This document shows, piece after piece, positions 1-7,488 of a stretch of DNA of 44,040 nucleotides. How positions within the stretch are numbered: the first letter of the stretch is position 1; each line of letters opens with the position of its first letter. Origin of the DNA: Candidatus Omnitrophota bacterium (lineage in GTDB: Bacteria; Hinthialibacterota; Hinthialibacteria; Hinthialibacterales; Hinthialibacteraceae). The notes under the pieces were generated by a model, which saw nothing but the letters and a program-made list of their open reading frames with translations, made no database searches and was not told the origin of the DNA. The DNA is taken from the NCBI GenBank assembly GCA_003598175.1, contig QZKN01000100.1, positions 1 through 44,040 on the forward strand. Reading direction: 5' to 3'. The position numbers and the translations under genes were made by a program.

Positions 1-14
1 TTGAACATTTGACT

Positions 15-59
15 CCAGGGGCGTTGCCCACTGGCTATCTTATTGCACCCCGTTGGGGT
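15..59. repeat. Double-hairpin dispersed repeat
   Basis: Two adjacent hairpins are visible. Positions 15-34 pair CCAGGGGC with GCCCACTGG around a GTT loop (imperfect), and 47-59 pair ACCCC with GGGGT around GTT. I recall similar two-hairpin elements scattered between genes in many Planctomycetes- and Bacteroidetes-like genomes, but copy number here cannot be checked. No coding is supported in 1-162. Confidence 0.45.
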
Positions 60-162
60 TTACTTATCCCCGAGTCGTGGATCATGATCAGGCTCCTCAT
101 GTAAAAAAAAACTGACAGGATCATAGTTCATAAGTACTCATTTGTCGGATGAACCATTTTTT

Positions 163-303
163 TGTCTGAATCCGGATTCCCAGGATTTAAGGATGACCAG
201 GATGTAACGCCGGCTTCTAGCCGGCTTTTCCACACATGCCGCCGAGACGGCGGCGTTACCTCACCCTGTATATCCTTCCATCCTGCCCATCCCGATTCAG
301 ACA
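163..303. repeat. Nested inverted-repeat element (paired REP-like units)
   Basis: A 141-bp imperfect inverted repeat. The outer ends are TGTCTGAATC (163-172) and its exact complement (294-303). Both arms then carry CAGGAT/AAGGAT-like steps, followed by GTAACGCCG at 204 and its inverted partner ending at 259. Each arm ends in its own short hairpin (GCCGGC-TTCTA-GCCGGC on the left, GCCGCC-GAGAC-GGCGGC on the right). The element is thus two copies of one ~60-bp unit facing each other. It lies directly downstream of the broken toxin gene and may also stop its transcript. No transposase is nearby. Confidence 0.7.
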
Positions 304-749
304 GTCTTTCCATCCAGTTGCTCCATGGTAAGTACCTTCACCTCAGTAATCCGGCATAATCCTTTGTCATTTGTCAAAAAAACGTCGCATTGATTTTCGA
401 GAGCGATGGCTATCCGGAAGGCGTCAAGCAACATTAAATTTTTATGGGCACGAATTCCTGCGGCTCGTTGGGCCACCACACGTTGAATGGACATACAAGA
501 GATCGACCCATTATTTCCAAATAGCTCGACAAAAGCATTGACGGTCTCAGAATTTCCTGAACGCATGGGAACGATCAGGCATTCCGCAATGGTAATGGGA
601 GAAATGATCGCTTCCCATTCACCGTTGTCGAACCGTTAAAAAATTGGTTTCAGCCCTGGATAATAATTCGGATGCTTTTCCACAAAATAAATGACCGGCG
701 CTGAATCGAGAAATACTCTCCGAATTCCTTGAAGTGGATTGTCACTCAT
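297..749 (-). pseudogene. VapC-like PIN-domain toxin interrupted by an in-frame stop
   Basis: Read from the ATG at 749, the frame gives a PIN-domain RNase start with catalytic Asp15 in a VFLDSAPVIYF context. It meets TAA at codon 38 (636-638) and then continues in the same frame with the rest of a PIN domain: TIAECL with Glu56, LLDAF with Asp109 and LTNDKG with Asp128. All four expected metal-binding acidic positions are therefore still present across the stop. PIN toxins of VapBC systems cleave RNA and are held inactive by the partner antitoxin. The start overlaps the antitoxin stop by four bases (ATGA), the normal translationally coupled arrangement. The gene is either a recent nonsense pseudogene or carries a sequencing error; the remaining 89-residue tail alone would lack Asp15. 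Confidence 0.8.
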
Positions 750-1006
750 GGCCTATCTCTCTGAATCAAATCTTCCCGGTGCGAGTTTGCCTCATGACGA
801 ATTTTGGAGATATAGGTTTGTGCATCTTCTCCACAGGCCGGATATGGCAACAGTCCAGCCATATCCGCCCACTTGCGTATTGGCTTGACCGGACTTGCTG
901 AGGTCCTAGAGGCTTTCTCTGCTAAAACGGCAATGACTTGTAATTGTTCCTCATGACTTAACAGGTCTGCCTTTGCGAGAATTTCTTCCAAAACTGTCGA
1001 ACTCAT
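746..1006 (-). CDS. Antitoxin of a VapBC-type module
   Basis: An 86-residue protein with a predicted helical N-terminus (SSTVLEEILAKADLLSHEEQ) and a tail containing RKWADMAGLLPYP, GEDAQTYI and a final charged RxEA...R stretch. This pattern is common in small antitoxins paired with PIN toxins. The N-terminal part probably dimerises or binds DNA and the C-terminal part wraps the toxin; that is family knowledge, not visible here. I chose ATG at 1006, preceded by GGTGGAAAA; an upstream TTG at 1021 is possible. Its stop overlaps the toxin start (ATGA). With the toxin broken, the antitoxin may now be an orphan. Confidence 0.75.
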   Translation of the reverse strand: MSSTVLEEILAKADLLSHEEQLQVIAVLAEKASRTSASPVKPIRKWADMAGLLPYPACGEDAQTYISKIRHEANSHREDLIQRDRP

Positions 1007-1040
1007 GATTTTTTCCACCAAGTGTTCAAGTAATCAAGCA

Positions 1041-2870
1041 TCAAGGGTATGACCTCCGGAGGCGGAAGCCGATGTAGTTGTCGCGGTAGTCGGGCTCGGG
1101 CGTGCGGGACATTCGGTACGCCGACCGGCAGTACCTGGCGTAGCCGAACCAGTGGCCGCCCCGTACGACGCGGGACGAGCCTCCTGTTGGACCTGTCGGG
1201 TCTGTCTGCGAATTACTCGGATAACTCCCATACAAATCCTGACACCACTCAAACGCATTCCCCCACATGTCAAGCAATCCCCACGCATTTGGTAACTTCA
1301 ATCCCACTTCTTTGGTTCCAGATGGAGTATTGTTGCCAGAATACCACGCATAATGCCCGATCTGACTGTCATTCGGATCCTCTCCCCAATAAAAGCTTGT
1401 CGTCGTCCCTGCCCGGCACGCATATTCCCACTCCGCTTCCGTCGGTAACCGAAACGTTCCCAATCCCATCCCATTCAACTTTGTAATAAATGTTTGACAA
1501 TCGGTCCAACTTACTTTTTCCACCGGATGATTTGGTTTATTGCTAAACGCGGATGGATTGCTCCCCATCACCGCCTGCCATTGCGCTTGCGTCACTTCAT
1601 ACTTTCCCATATAAAACGGCTTGGTAATGGTCACCTGATGCTGCGGGCCTTCATCCGGACCCCTATCTTGTTCATTATCCGGCGAGCCCATCATGAATGT
1701 CCCTGCCGGGATCAACACCATTTCCAAGGGTTTTGCTCCTTCCGAAAGACCAGGCATATCGATAGTAATAGTTGATAATGGCGCGGGTGTTGGTGTAGGC
1801 GTCGGCGTGGATGTCGGTGTTGCCGTGGGAGTTGGTGGAATGGGTGTTGGAGTTGGAACAATATCCGTAAACAATTCCAGGTTATCGATCACCACGCTCG
1901 CCGAAACGTCCGGACCGCCCAACTGCACCACGCCGATCGGGGATATTTGCTTGTTGGGGATTTCGAAATTCCCGCCGAAACATATGTGTTTGAATTCGTA
2001 AGTGGGAATGTATTCCACATGCAAAAAATATCCCAACGACTGCTCCCCGTCCGTGACGACATAGGCCAGCATTCCGCTGTCTCCATGGTTGCGTTTCACA
2101 TCGACGCTGCCGAAAACCATCGCGGGTAAATCCGCACGATTGGAATAGAGCGCGACGTGGGTGGCGAGCTGATTGGGGGATAATTGCAGTTTGACTCCCT
2201 GCTGATCTTTTCCCGTGGTCAACGAAACGATTCCGGGGATGTTGCCGGACGGCAGGAACGAATTCGAATTGAGTCCGATCAACATCCAATTCACGTTATT
2301 GAAGGTGTTGTCGCCGATCATGTCGATAGGGGCGATTCCCGGCATGGTGTATGGTTCAACGCGAAGATTGTCGATGTACACGATTTTGATTCCTGACGGT
2401 GCATATTCGGGAACGGCGATTTGCAGGGCGGGGATGATCTCGCTTGTCGGCGATTGATAGATGTACTCGAATTTTCCCCATTGGTTAACGGGGATTTCGC
2501 TTCTCGTGGGATTCGCATATCCCAGGCTGCCGTCGATGGGATACGCGAGAGCGACCAGACCGATTTCCACGTCCGCGCTGTTGGAATGGACATACACGCT
2601 CAATTTGACGAATTCGCTTGTGACCGAAACGGTCTTATCCCACGTCATGAATACGGCTTCCCCGCTACGGATAAAGACTTGCAAACCGTCGCCGTCGGTG
2701 GCGTCCGGATTGCCGGCGATGGGCGCGGGACCGATTTCGACGGCCAAGGCGGGATTGTAGTTCGGAATCGGGGATAGATTCATGCTTTCGAAGTCCACGT
2801 CGATTATTTCGCCGAAAACAACTATTGGAAGAAGTAACAAGATGGTCATGGTCAGTAGAGAGTGTTTCAT
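1041..2870 (-). CDS. Exported two-part protein with C-terminal SUMF1/FGE-like domain
   Basis: A 609-residue protein with a Sec signal peptide (MKHSLLTMTILLLLPIVVFG). An N-terminal region of about 310 residues looks like two beta-sandwich, carbohydrate-binding-like modules, each ending in a VIYIDN- or VVIDN-type strand. A Pro/Thr repeat linker covers about residues 336-362. The SUMF1 (formylglycine-generating-enzyme-like) fold spans about 370-609, with MVLIPAGTFMMGS, RLPTEAEWEYACRAG, WGLLDMWGNAFEWCQD and VVRGGHW. Human FGE uses two active-site cysteines in its GGSYMC...YC segment. Here the first is replaced by Gly (GGHWFGYARYC) and only the second remains, so I do not expect sulfatase-activating oxidase chemistry. 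Bacterial SUMF1-fold proteins without the pair often have binding or unknown roles. The start has a good AGAGGAT ribosome site. Confidence 0.85.
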   Translation of the reverse strand: MKHSLLTMTILLLLPIVVFGEIIDVDFESMNLSPIPNYNPALAVEIGPAPIAGNPDATDGDGLQVFIRSGEAVFMTWDKTVSVTSEFVKLSVYVHSNSADVEIGLVALAYPIDGSLGYANPTRSEIPVNQWGKFEYIYQSPTSEIIPALQIAVPEYAPSGIKIVYIDNLRVEPYTMPGIAPIDMIGDNTFNNVNWMLIGLNSNSFLPSGNIPGIVSLTTGKDQQGVKLQLSPNQLATHVALYSNRADLPAMVFGSVDVKRNHGDSGMLAYVVTDGEQSLGYFLHVEYIPTYEFKHICFGGNFEIPNKQISPIGVVQLGGPDVSASVVIDNLELFTDIVPTPTPIPPTPTATPTSTPTPTPTPAPLSTITIDMPGLSEGAKPLEMVLIPAGTFMMGSPDNEQDRGPDEGPQHQVTITKPFYMGKYEVTQAQWQAVMGSNPSAFSNKPNHPVEKVSWTDCQTFITKLNGMGLGTFRLPTEAEWEYACRAGTTTSFYWGEDPNDSQIGHYAWYSGNNTPSGTKEVGLKLPNAWGLLDMWGNAFEWCQDLYGSYPSNSQTDPTGPTGGSSRVVRGGHWFGYARYCRSAYRMSRTPEPDYRDNYIGFRLRRSYP

Positions 2871-3160
2871 TATAGATATCCTCTATGAACACTAAAGTAG
2901 GGTACAGGTGATTATCTGATAAATTGAAAACAATTTGAAGGGATATCGCCCTAAAAACATGGATATCGTCGCAAAATCGCCAATGAAATCCGCCATACAA
3001 TACATAACACACCCACAACGCCCCTCCGCATACAAATTTTCTAAAAAGCCGCCGGTATTCTCCTCCCGTCGCGTAAAATTCCGTTCCACAAGACAAAAGT
3101 CATGCCAATCTTTTCCATTCTACCACAAATCCGCCCAAAACTCTTAAAAGAAAAAGAGCA

Positions 3161-5170
3161 TCAATCCGGCAGAATTTCATTGAGATGAGGATTGTGTGAT
3201 CGTAACGCACGGATCCCCGTTTCGAGGTTTGGATTCAATCGCAGAGCCTGGCTCCAATACGTTTCGGCCAGTTCCTGCCGGCCGAATTGCCATTCCAATA
3301 CCCCCAAATTATAAAACGCCTCGCTGTAATTCGCATCCAATTCTATTGCGGTTTGAAATGCCCGGCGCGCGATATCCGGCTGATCCTGTTTCAACAAACC
3401 TATCAATAAATAAATCGGGGCATGATTCGGCGCGAGAGATTCGGCATGAATCAGATAATTCCAAGCCAATTCTTTTTCTCCACGCTCGAAAAGCAATTTG
3501 GCAATTTGATAATACGCCATGCCTTTCCAGCGATTGCCGGATCGTTTGCCGTACAGGTACTCCGCCGCCAATTTATAATGTTGCAAGGCCAATTCTTTTT
3601 TCTCCTGCGCCGCGAAAAGATGGGCCAGATTGTAATGCGCCAGTCCGTATTCCGGTTCGAGCGCCAGCGCCTCGCGATACCCTCGTTCCGCTTCCGCAAA
3701 TTGTCCTCGCCGCTTTTCCGCATTGCCGATCGTGACCCAAACCTGCGGGTAATTCGGCTGCAATTCCAACGCGTTCCGCCATTGTTCGAATGCTTCCTCC
3801 TTTCGTCCCGCATCGCGATAGGCGTTGCCTACATTGAATCGGACTTTGGCGTTTGCGGGACGCGCGGCTTTTGCGGATTCCCACAATGCGATCTCGCTCC
3901 GCCAATCCAACGTTCGCATCATGGTTCTTGCGGAAAAGAAAAGACCGATCGTTGCCAAAAAAACAGGGAAGGAATAGGCAAGTACTTTTTTACGATGTCC
4001 GTTCGCCCGGATTTCAAGATGGTTCCTCAACCAGAAATACCCACATGTAAAAGCAACTAAAAAACCAAAACAGGGAATATACAAATAACGCTCCGCCAAA
4101 AGATACCCGACGGGCACTGCGCCGGAAACCGGGGCCCACGAAAGTGCAAACCACAGCAGGCCAAACCATATAGCGGGGATTTTCGAATACGATTTATACG
4201 CGATGATTAGTAAAAAAACGACCATAATCAACCCGCCCAGCCAGCGAGGATCCGCCATTTTCACAACCGGCGAAAATCCATGCTCGACGGTCAGATCCAT
4301 CGGCCATACACACAACCAAATGGATTTCAACGCCGTAGCGAAAGGAGTCAGGCAGGCGGAAAGGAAAGAGTAAGCCACGTCGCGGGAAGCGGGATCGTAA
4401 AAGGTTCCCCGATTTTCCACAATATGCAGCTGCTCGAAAAGCCGAAAACTGAATAACGTAAAAAAAACCGTGAGCAGCACATGAGGAAGAATGGCCTTGA
4501 TGATGGCAGAATGGCAAAAGGATCGATTTCGCATTTGCGCATAAAACCGGCAGGTCAGAAACAGTAACAATGGAAGAACGACCGCGACCTGCTTTGCTAA
4601 CAACGCAAGCAGAACGGAAATAATGGACGCAAAATAGAGCAGGCGCGCGACGTTGCGCCGTTTCGATTCGGACATGACGGCATACACAAAAGAAAAACAG
4701 GCCGCCATTTCGAAAAAAAAGCACAAGAGCTCTTTTCGTCCGGAAATCCAGGCTACGGATTCGACTGAGAGCGGATGCACGGCAAAAAGCAGCGCGGTCA
4801 GAAAAAAAACCGGTTGGGGCAACCCCAGAAAACAAAGGAAGAAATAGATCAATACCGTGTTGGCGCTATGCCACAGCACGTTCTGGAGATGATAGCCGAT
4901 CGGCTGAAATCCCCACAGCGCGTGATCGAGCAGATATGTGATTTCCCGCAACGGACGATCCCACTGCAACAATACCTCGGTTAACGAGATTTCTCCATGC
5001 AGGAGGGGATTTTCCACCACCGTGATCGCCACGTCGTCATACACGAAGTCTCCGTTCAATGACAGCGCATATACGATCCACGGCAGGAAAAACAAAAGGA
5101 CAATTTCTTTTAAGGGATAGGACCGGGTCCGGGTTGAATCTGTTTCCATGCCGGCGTTGTGTGCGTTCAT
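3161..5170 (-). CDS. TMTC-like polytopic membrane protein with C-terminal TPR repeats
   Basis: The N-terminal ~400 residues hold about ten hydrophobic segments. An early acidic loop (NGDFVYDDVAITVVENP) and HPLSVESVAWISGRKELL match the GT-C-fold TMTC/DUF1736 group, whose eukaryotic members are O-mannosyltransferases. The C-terminal ~250 residues are tandem TPRs (for example FNVGNAYRDAGRKEEAFEQW, AHYNLAHLFA, AFYNLGVLEWQFGRQELA). Bacterial members are usually annotated only as TPR proteins, so glycosyl transfer is an inference. The frame opens at a TTG (5179) directly after the upstream gene's stop; ATG at 5170, three codons in, is the likelier start, giving about 669 residues. It is probably co-transcribed with the upstream coiled-coil protein gene. 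Confidence 0.8.
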   Translation of the reverse strand: MNAHNAGMETDSTRTRSYPLKEIVLLFFLPWIVYALSLNGDFVYDDVAITVVENPLLHGEISLTEVLLQWDRPLREITYLLDHALWGFQPIGYHLQNVLWHSANTVLIYFFLCFLGLPQPVFFLTALLFAVHPLSVESVAWISGRKELLCFFFEMAACFSFVYAVMSESKRRNVARLLYFASIISVLLALLAKQVAVVLPLLLFLTCRFYAQMRNRSFCHSAIIKAILPHVLLTVFFTLFSFRLFEQLHIVENRGTFYDPASRDVAYSFLSACLTPFATALKSIWLCVWPMDLTVEHGFSPVVKMADPRWLGGLIMVVFLLIIAYKSYSKIPAIWFGLLWFALSWAPVSGAVPVGYLLAERYLYIPCFGFLVAFTCGYFWLRNHLEIRANGHRKKVLAYSFPVFLATIGLFFSARTMMRTLDWRSEIALWESAKAARPANAKVRFNVGNAYRDAGRKEEAFEQWRNALELQPNYPQVWVTIGNAEKRRGQFAEAERGYREALALEPEYGLAHYNLAHLFAAQEKKELALQHYKLAAEYLYGKRSGNRWKGMAYYQIAKLLFERGEKELAWNYLIHAESLAPNHAPIYLLIGLLKQDQPDIARRAFQTAIELDANYSEAFYNLGVLEWQFGRQELAETYWSQALRLNPNLETGIRALRSHNPHLNEILPD

Positions 5171-5179
5171 GTCCGTCAA

Positions 5180-6637
5180 TCAAGTGGCTCCGCCAATTTG
5201 CGCCTGCGCGGCCGTGCTTTCCCGCAGTTTTGCCCGCGCTTTCAACAATTCCCGATATTGTTCATTGATATCGAGAGGAATCAGAGGCGGCTGCTTGATT
5301 TCAACGGGCTTGGTTTCATTCGCCGGTTCAATCGTGGACGAAAGCGGCGTTTCCTGGACCTGATTTCCACTGGAAAATATCGAGCTGCCGCCGGTCGAAG
5401 GCGTGGTTGCGCGGTCCTGTGAAGCGGAAAAACTCTCGCTGGGATTGGCCGGAATCAGCCATTTCCTTCCTGTCAGGCCTCCCTGCTCGATCGGAACCGA
5501 CGGTAAGGGAACCATCGCGCCGGGCATGGCGGGCGGGGATTGTTGTTGAACCGGCGCGGGCAAGGAAATTTCAGGGACTTGGACCGGACCGAAGGGATTT
5601 TCCATGCTCGGCAGATTTTCTTTCGGCGGCTCGCTGACTTCCTGTTGCTTTTTCAGAATTTCCTGTTCTGCCAGCCATTGTTGATGTTGTTGGTAAAGAT
5701 ACTGAACGGCTGCGAGTTGTTGATTTCTTTGATTCCAGTCATCCGGCGTCACTTCCTCGGTCTTTTTTTTCAAGGATTCCTTCATGGCGTTCAAATGATC
5801 GGACAGTTTCGTCATCAAATCGGAGGGTTCTTTGTTCTCTTTTACAAATCGTTCCAATTGGCGGACTTCCTCGATGAAATTCCGTTCGACCGCTTTCAAT
5901 TGTTTGGATTCTTCCCGCTCCCGCATCCGTTGATCCTTTTCGGCTTGTCTAACGGTTTCTGCCTGCGTAACGTTGATAAAATCCGCGGCCTTTTTCAAAT
6001 GCCGGCCCATTTCATCCACGATCTGCAGAAGCGCCGAATGTTCCGCTTTGGCGTACGATGCGCTCATACCGAACCACGGCGCTTCGGCCAGAACGTGATT
6101 CATATAAATCGGTTCGCCGAAATCCATTTCGAAGGCGGCGATATTGATGCCGATGAGCAGACGCTTCTCGTCGCCTTTCCACGTTTGATCGTAATGCGTG
6201 CGTTCCATGAGAACGAGGATGTCGCAATGGAAGGAGGGGAGAACGGTAAATAACTTTTTCGGCTCGACTTTTCCCTGCTGTTTCCATAAATCGACCATTT
6301 CCAGCAGGATATTTTCCGCGACGAGTTTGGTATTGTCCTTAAAATAATCGAGCGTGATCACTTCCGAACACATCGAGGACATCAATTGAACCAGTTGATA
6401 ATGAAGGCGTTGATCGACCGGTTTGTTTTTGATATCCGGCAGGGTGGTATAACAAAATGTGCGAAGCCCGCGATAATCATCCAATTCCATATCCCAAAAC
6501 TTGATGTTCGTGTATTTGGGTTGGGTGCGTCCGAATTTTTTAGTGATATCATGAATCCACGTTTCCGGCGAAAGGCTGAGGCCGGCGCACAGAAACCAAG
6601 CGAGTATGGCGAGGCTGATTTGACCAGCGGTTTTCAT
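5180..6637 (-). CDS. Unknown exported coiled-coil, proline-rich protein
   Basis: A 485-residue protein that I do not recognise. It has a Sec signal peptide (MKTAGQISLAILAWFLCAGLSLS) and a good ribosome site (GAGGAAAACTC) before ATG at 6637. A folded region of about 30-235 contains FHCDILVLMERTHYD and LIGINIAAFEMDFGEPIYM, which faintly recalls periplasmic alpha/beta domains of outer-membrane lipoproteins of the GNA1162/CsgG type; this is weak. A charged coiled coil follows (about 235-345, rich in E, K and Q, ending in QQHQQWLAEQEILKKQQ), then a Pro/Ser/Gln-rich, probably disordered stretch and a short helical tail. Its stop codon touches the start region of the TMTC-like gene, suggesting one operon and a shared envelope function. 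Confidence 0.75.
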   Translation of the reverse strand: MKTAGQISLAILAWFLCAGLSLSPETWIHDITKKFGRTQPKYTNIKFWDMELDDYRGLRTFCYTTLPDIKNKPVDQRLHYQLVQLMSSMCSEVITLDYFKDNTKLVAENILLEMVDLWKQQGKVEPKKLFTVLPSFHCDILVLMERTHYDQTWKGDEKRLLIGINIAAFEMDFGEPIYMNHVLAEAPWFGMSASYAKAEHSALLQIVDEMGRHLKKAADFINVTQAETVRQAEKDQRMREREESKQLKAVERNFIEEVRQLERFVKENKEPSDLMTKLSDHLNAMKESLKKKTEEVTPDDWNQRNQQLAAVQYLYQQHQQWLAEQEILKKQQEVSEPPKENLPSMENPFGPVQVPEISLPAPVQQQSPPAMPGAMVPLPSVPIEQGGLTGRKWLIPANPSESFSASQDRATTPSTGGSSIFSSGNQVQETPLSSTIEPANETKPVEIKQPPLIPLDINEQYRELLKARAKLRESTAAQAQIGGAT

Positions 6638-6976
6638 GAGTTTTCCTCATACCGGATCATCGAAAAAATGAATTTCCCACTTGAAATAGTATAGCGTGAT
6701 TTCAACTCAAAATCATTTCCTCTGATCGTATCCGCTGATGGTTGCGGAAAAGAGTTCATTCCGTTGGCGGATTCGAATGCCGTTATTTCAGCCGACAGGG
6801 CAGCCAACGGCGGGCAGGCGATTCGTATTCATCCTCAAACACAGGAACAATAGTCGGATTTCCTTTCGCATCCGCCTGTTTTTCTCTTCCGTACCAATCT
6901 TGTTTCCGCGTTTATTGTCGGGGATAATGAAAAGCGATTTAAAAAAATTCGGGGATTTTAAAAGAAAGGGCATTTT
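6638..6976. other. Divergent intergenic region, no gene seen
   Basis: This 339-bp gap separates the divergently transcribed coiled-coil protein gene (minus) and cyclic-nucleotide-binding protein gene (plus), so it should hold both promoters. I could not pick a convincing -35/-10 pair. The AAAGAAAGG ribosome site of the plus-strand gene lies at its right end. No repeat or small coding sequence is supported. Confidence 0.5.
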
Positions 6977-7432
6977 ATGATATCGCCGGAGATTTTAAAG
7001 GAACTCGATTGCCTGAAGCCGCTGAATGAGGAACAAATCCGAAAAATCAGCGAAATCGCCGAAGAAAAAACATTCGATCGAGAAACCTTTGTGCAGCGTG
7101 AAAACGACAAAGCGAGAGCCATGTACGTCGTGGTACAGGGAAGAGTGGCGATTGAAATCGATTTACCCAAAAAGCGTAAAGTCGTGATCTATATTGTGCA
7201 AAAGGGCGATCTGTTCGGTTGGTCGGCCGTCGTTCCTCCGCATATTATCACCGCCGGTTCGTTTTGTATGGAAAACACCACTTTAATTGAAATTCCACGT
7301 GAACCGCTGCTGGCATTAATGGAAGAGGATCCATCCATCAAAGCGTCCATCATGGAAACCGTTTCGCAGGTGGTCGCTTTGCGCTTGAAAGATACACGGC
7401 TTCAACTCAGTTACCTGCTGGGCTGGGATTAA
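6977..7432 (+). CDS. Single-domain cyclic-nucleotide-binding (cNMP) protein
   Basis: A 151-residue protein consisting almost only of a CAP/PKA-type beta-roll domain. Helical N-terminus (EILKELDCLKPLNEEQIRKI), beta-roll with AMYVVVQGRVAIEI and QKGDLFGWSAVV, and a final helix (SIMETVSQVVALRLKDTRLQ). The second strand segment corresponds to the phosphate-binding cassette, but the classical RSA-type Arg is not evident, so the bound ligand is uncertain. There is no C-terminal helix-turn-helix, so unlike Crp/Fnr it cannot bind DNA by itself. It may act as a sensor subunit. ATG is preceded by AAAGAAAGGG. It converges with the penicillin-acylase-family gene. Confidence 0.85.
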   Translation: MISPEILKELDCLKPLNEEQIRKISEIAEEKTFDRETFVQRENDKARAMYVVVQGRVAIEIDLPKKRKVVIYIVQKGDLFGWSAVVPPHIITAGSFCMENTTLIEIPREPLLALMEEDPSIKASIMETVSQVVALRLKDTRLQLSYLLGWD

Positions 7433-7488
7433 TTACCGATTCTCGCCGCCCCTCCTGCCGCCGCTTCCCTATCAACCATCATCGGCGT

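Noticed and set aside
128..313. A small coding frame in the left repeat
   Set aside because: It lies in the inverted-repeat element and its sequence is that of the repeat.
1781..1866. Tandem repeat that might be a CRISPR or microsatellite
   Set aside because: The period is that of a Pro-Thr codon repeat in the linker, with no spacers.
1693..2001. A Gly/Val repeat protein on the plus strand
   Set aside because: It is the complement of the Pro/Thr linker of the SUMF1-fold protein, not a gene.
1041..2870. Annotating the SUMF1-fold protein as a sulfatase-activating enzyme
   Set aside because: One of the two catalytic cysteines is absent.
3422..4060. A 212-codon plus-strand frame
   Set aside because: Antisense to the TPR part of the TMTC-like gene, no motifs.
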